A DNA stretch of 64,000 bases. Origin: Pseudomonadales bacterium (GTDB lineage Bacteria > Pseudomonadota > Gammaproteobacteria > Pseudomonadales > Azotimanducaceae). Below the pieces are notes generated by a model. The model was not told where the DNA came from and did no database searches. It was given only the letters and a program-made list of their open reading frames with translations. Below, piece by piece: positions 62,090 through 64,000 of this stretch. Position 1 is the first letter of the stretch; the number at the start of each line of letters is the position of its first letter. The position numbers were made by a program, and so were the translations under genes. Where the stretch lies: contig JANQPF010000009.1 in NCBI GenBank assembly GCA_028285415.1, positions 558,001-622,000 of the forward strand. The letters run 5' to 3'.

Positions 62090-63247
62090 GTGGATAGCGC
62101 TGCAATCAAAGCCAACGTGGCCGCACTGGCGGAGGAGATTCGCGAGCGCGATCTGGCACCCGAGTTCGATGCGCTGCGCATGCTCCCGCAGGACGTCGTC
62201 GAAAAGCTTCGTGCCGCCGGCGTCTTTCGGATGAACATGCCCAGATCCTGGGGCGGTCCGGAAATGACGGCGATGGATCAGGTAGAGGTCATCGAGACGC
62301 TGTGCCGCGCGGACGGCTCGGTCGGCTGGTGCTCGTTCATCTGGACGGATTCAGGCATCTATTCCGGCTATCTCGAAGACGACGTTGCGCGGGAGATGTA
62401 CCCCAAGCTCGACATGGCGCAATCCGGCTGGGTATACCCCGCCGTTCCGGCGGAGAAGGTCGACGGCGGCTACAACGTATCCGGTCGCTGGATCTTCGGC
62501 TCGGGTTGCAATCACTGCGATCGGCTGGCTGCGGGGGTGGTCGTCGTCGAAGACGGCAAACCCGTACTCCGCGACAACGGCCGGCCCGAATGGCGCATCC
62601 TGCTGGCAAAGCCCGAGCAGTTCGAGATTCAGGACACATGGTACACCATGGGCTTACGTGGCACGGGCAGCAACGACTACGTCGTTGAGGATCTTTTTGT
62701 GCCGGAGGAACACTCTTTCAACTTCGCTGACAAGGCGCCCCGGGAAGGCACGATCTGGTCCCGGCCCGATCATCTGCTGCGCAAAATGAGCGGTGTGCCC
62801 CTCGGGATCGCCCGCGACGCGCTGGATCGCGCCATTGATATGCTGAAAGATAAAGTAGACCGCCGCACCGGTGCTGCGTACCGCGACGGCGAGATTGTGC
62901 AGCGTACCATTGGTGAGTGCGAGGCCATGCTCGGCGCAGCACGAGCTTACGTGTTCAACTCCCTGGAAGCTCAGTGGGAGAAGCTCGAGACCGGCCAACC
63001 CATGACGGAACGGGAACGCGCAGCCACCATGCTCTCGCGGCAGCACGCCTTCCAGACGGGACGGCAGATTGTCCAGTCGCTCTTCGACCTCATTGGCGGT
63101 GAAGCGGTTTACGCCCGCAACCCTTTCGAACGGCAGCTGCGTGATATGAACACCGCCTGCCAGCACATTGTCGCGCAGCAGAAAACGCTGCAGGCTCCAG
63201 GTGCACTCCTGCTGGGCGCTGACACCTCCATGGAAATCATGCTCTAG
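62090..63247 (+). CDS. Acyl-CoA dehydrogenase-fold flavoprotein (HsaA/HpaB-type oxygenase group)
   Basis: 385 residues from GTG 62090, which has GGAGGGGGG just upstream; ATG 62033 is an alternative without one. Features: FDALRMLPQDVVEKLRAAGVFRMNMPRSWGG, SVGWCSFIWTDSG, SGRWIFGSGCNHCDRLAAG, TWYTMGLRGTGSNDYVVEDLFVPEEHSF and FQTGRQIVQSLFDLIGGEAVY. This arrangement is that of acyl-CoA-dehydrogenase-like flavin monooxygenases such as HsaA, rather than true dehydrogenases with a Glu base. These need reduced flavin from a separate reductase. Divergent from the lipoprotein gene. Confidence 0.85.
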   Translation: MDSAAIKANVAALAEEIRERDLAPEFDALRMLPQDVVEKLRAAGVFRMNMPRSWGGPEMTAMDQVEVIETLCRADGSVGWCSFIWTDSGIYSGYLEDDVAREMYPKLDMAQSGWVYPAVPAEKVDGGYNVSGRWIFGSGCNHCDRLAAGVVVVEDGKPVLRDNGRPEWRILLAKPEQFEIQDTWYTMGLRGTGSNDYVVEDLFVPEEHSFNFADKAPREGTIWSRPDHLLRKMSGVPLGIARDALDRAIDMLKDKVDRRTGAAYRDGEIVQRTIGECEAMLGAARAYVFNSLEAQWEKLETGQPMTERERAATMLSRQHAFQTGRQIVQSLFDLIGGEAVYARNPFERQLRDMNTACQHIVAQQKTLQAPGALLLGADTSMEIML

Positions 63248-63375
63248 CCCGACGCATCGTTCCCACCTGATCCTTTATCGCGATCTGCAGCCGGTTCTGC
63301 TCTTGACGAGCATCACACCCTGAGCCGCATTTAACAATTCCTCTACGCCGAAGTGCGCTCAATCACAGAAAGCGG

Positions 63376-63398
63376 GCGCGTACTTTTCTACCGTACGC
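63376..63398. promoter_or_regulatory. Inverted repeat upstream of the Pro-rich protein gene
   Basis: CGCGTAC-TTTTCTACC-GTACGCG has perfect 7-bp arms and a 9-nt loop, 27 bp before the ATG at 63426. It may be an operator or a leader hairpin. The 178 bp between the flavoprotein stop and this gene hold nothing else clear. Confidence 0.35.
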
Positions 63399-63425
63399 GT
63401 GGGACAAATTGAGAGAGACACTAGC

Positions 63426-64000
<575 letters not shown>

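Overview
The window reads as chromosomal DNA of a heterotrophic, probably marine gammaproteobacterium. The grounds are four large TonB-dependent receptors, many acyl-CoA and TetR-family catabolic genes, Gram-negative lipoproteins and a bacterial tRNA-Pro. The taxonomic guess rests on gene style only; there is no rRNA or other marker. No CRISPR array and no complete transposase or integrase was seen.

Left part (1-16.4 kb). A translationally coupled amidohydrolase and esterase lie beside a divergent TetR regulator. After an MFS carrier comes what looks like one scavenging pathway for D-amino-acid-containing peptides or polymers: TonB receptor, lipoprotein M14 carboxypeptidase, lipoprotein N-acyl-D-amino-acid deacylase and NhaC-type carrier in one operon, then a CapA-like protein, a LysR regulator and a D-amino-acid dehydrogenase. 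A 17-bp LysR-type dyad occurs both at the LysR/CapA divergent promoter and upstream of the TonB operon, which ties the parts together.

Middle part (16.4-43.8 kb). Three TonB receptors sit in catabolic operons with phytanoyl-CoA-type dioxygenases, acyl-CoA ligases, MaoC hydratase, thiolase-like protein plus DUF35, CoA transferase, SDR, enoyl-CoA hydratase, luciferase-like oxidoreductases, MFS carriers and TetR regulators. A 27-bp element, 26/27 identical, covers the predicted -10 region of both a TonB receptor gene and an acyl-CoA ligase operon 3.5 kb away. The thiolase-like protein has Ser where thiolases carry the nucleophilic Cys.

Island (about 44.1-56.5 kb). A 45-bp direct repeat equal to the 3' part of tRNA-Pro(GGG), from anticodon loop to CCA, flanks 12.4 kb. 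Inside are an eight-gene TetR-headed catabolic operon (GST, FAD dehydrogenase, small dabb-type protein, nitroreductase, P450, luciferase-like oxidoreductase, SDR), another luciferase-like gene, decayed fragments (possible integrase, GST) and a large PHP-ATPase of TrlF type whose PHP motif lies upstream of every canonical start codon. Just outside the left end, two more copies of the tRNA 3' end follow at exact 98-bp steps.

Right part (56.6-64 kb). G+C looks higher by eye. It holds a GDYXXLXY/DUF2157 pair, a 5'-nucleotidase-family enzyme, a DUF4382-type lipoprotein, an acyl-CoA-dehydrogenase-fold protein and a secreted protein with a long Pro-Glu-Gln repeat tail that runs off the window.
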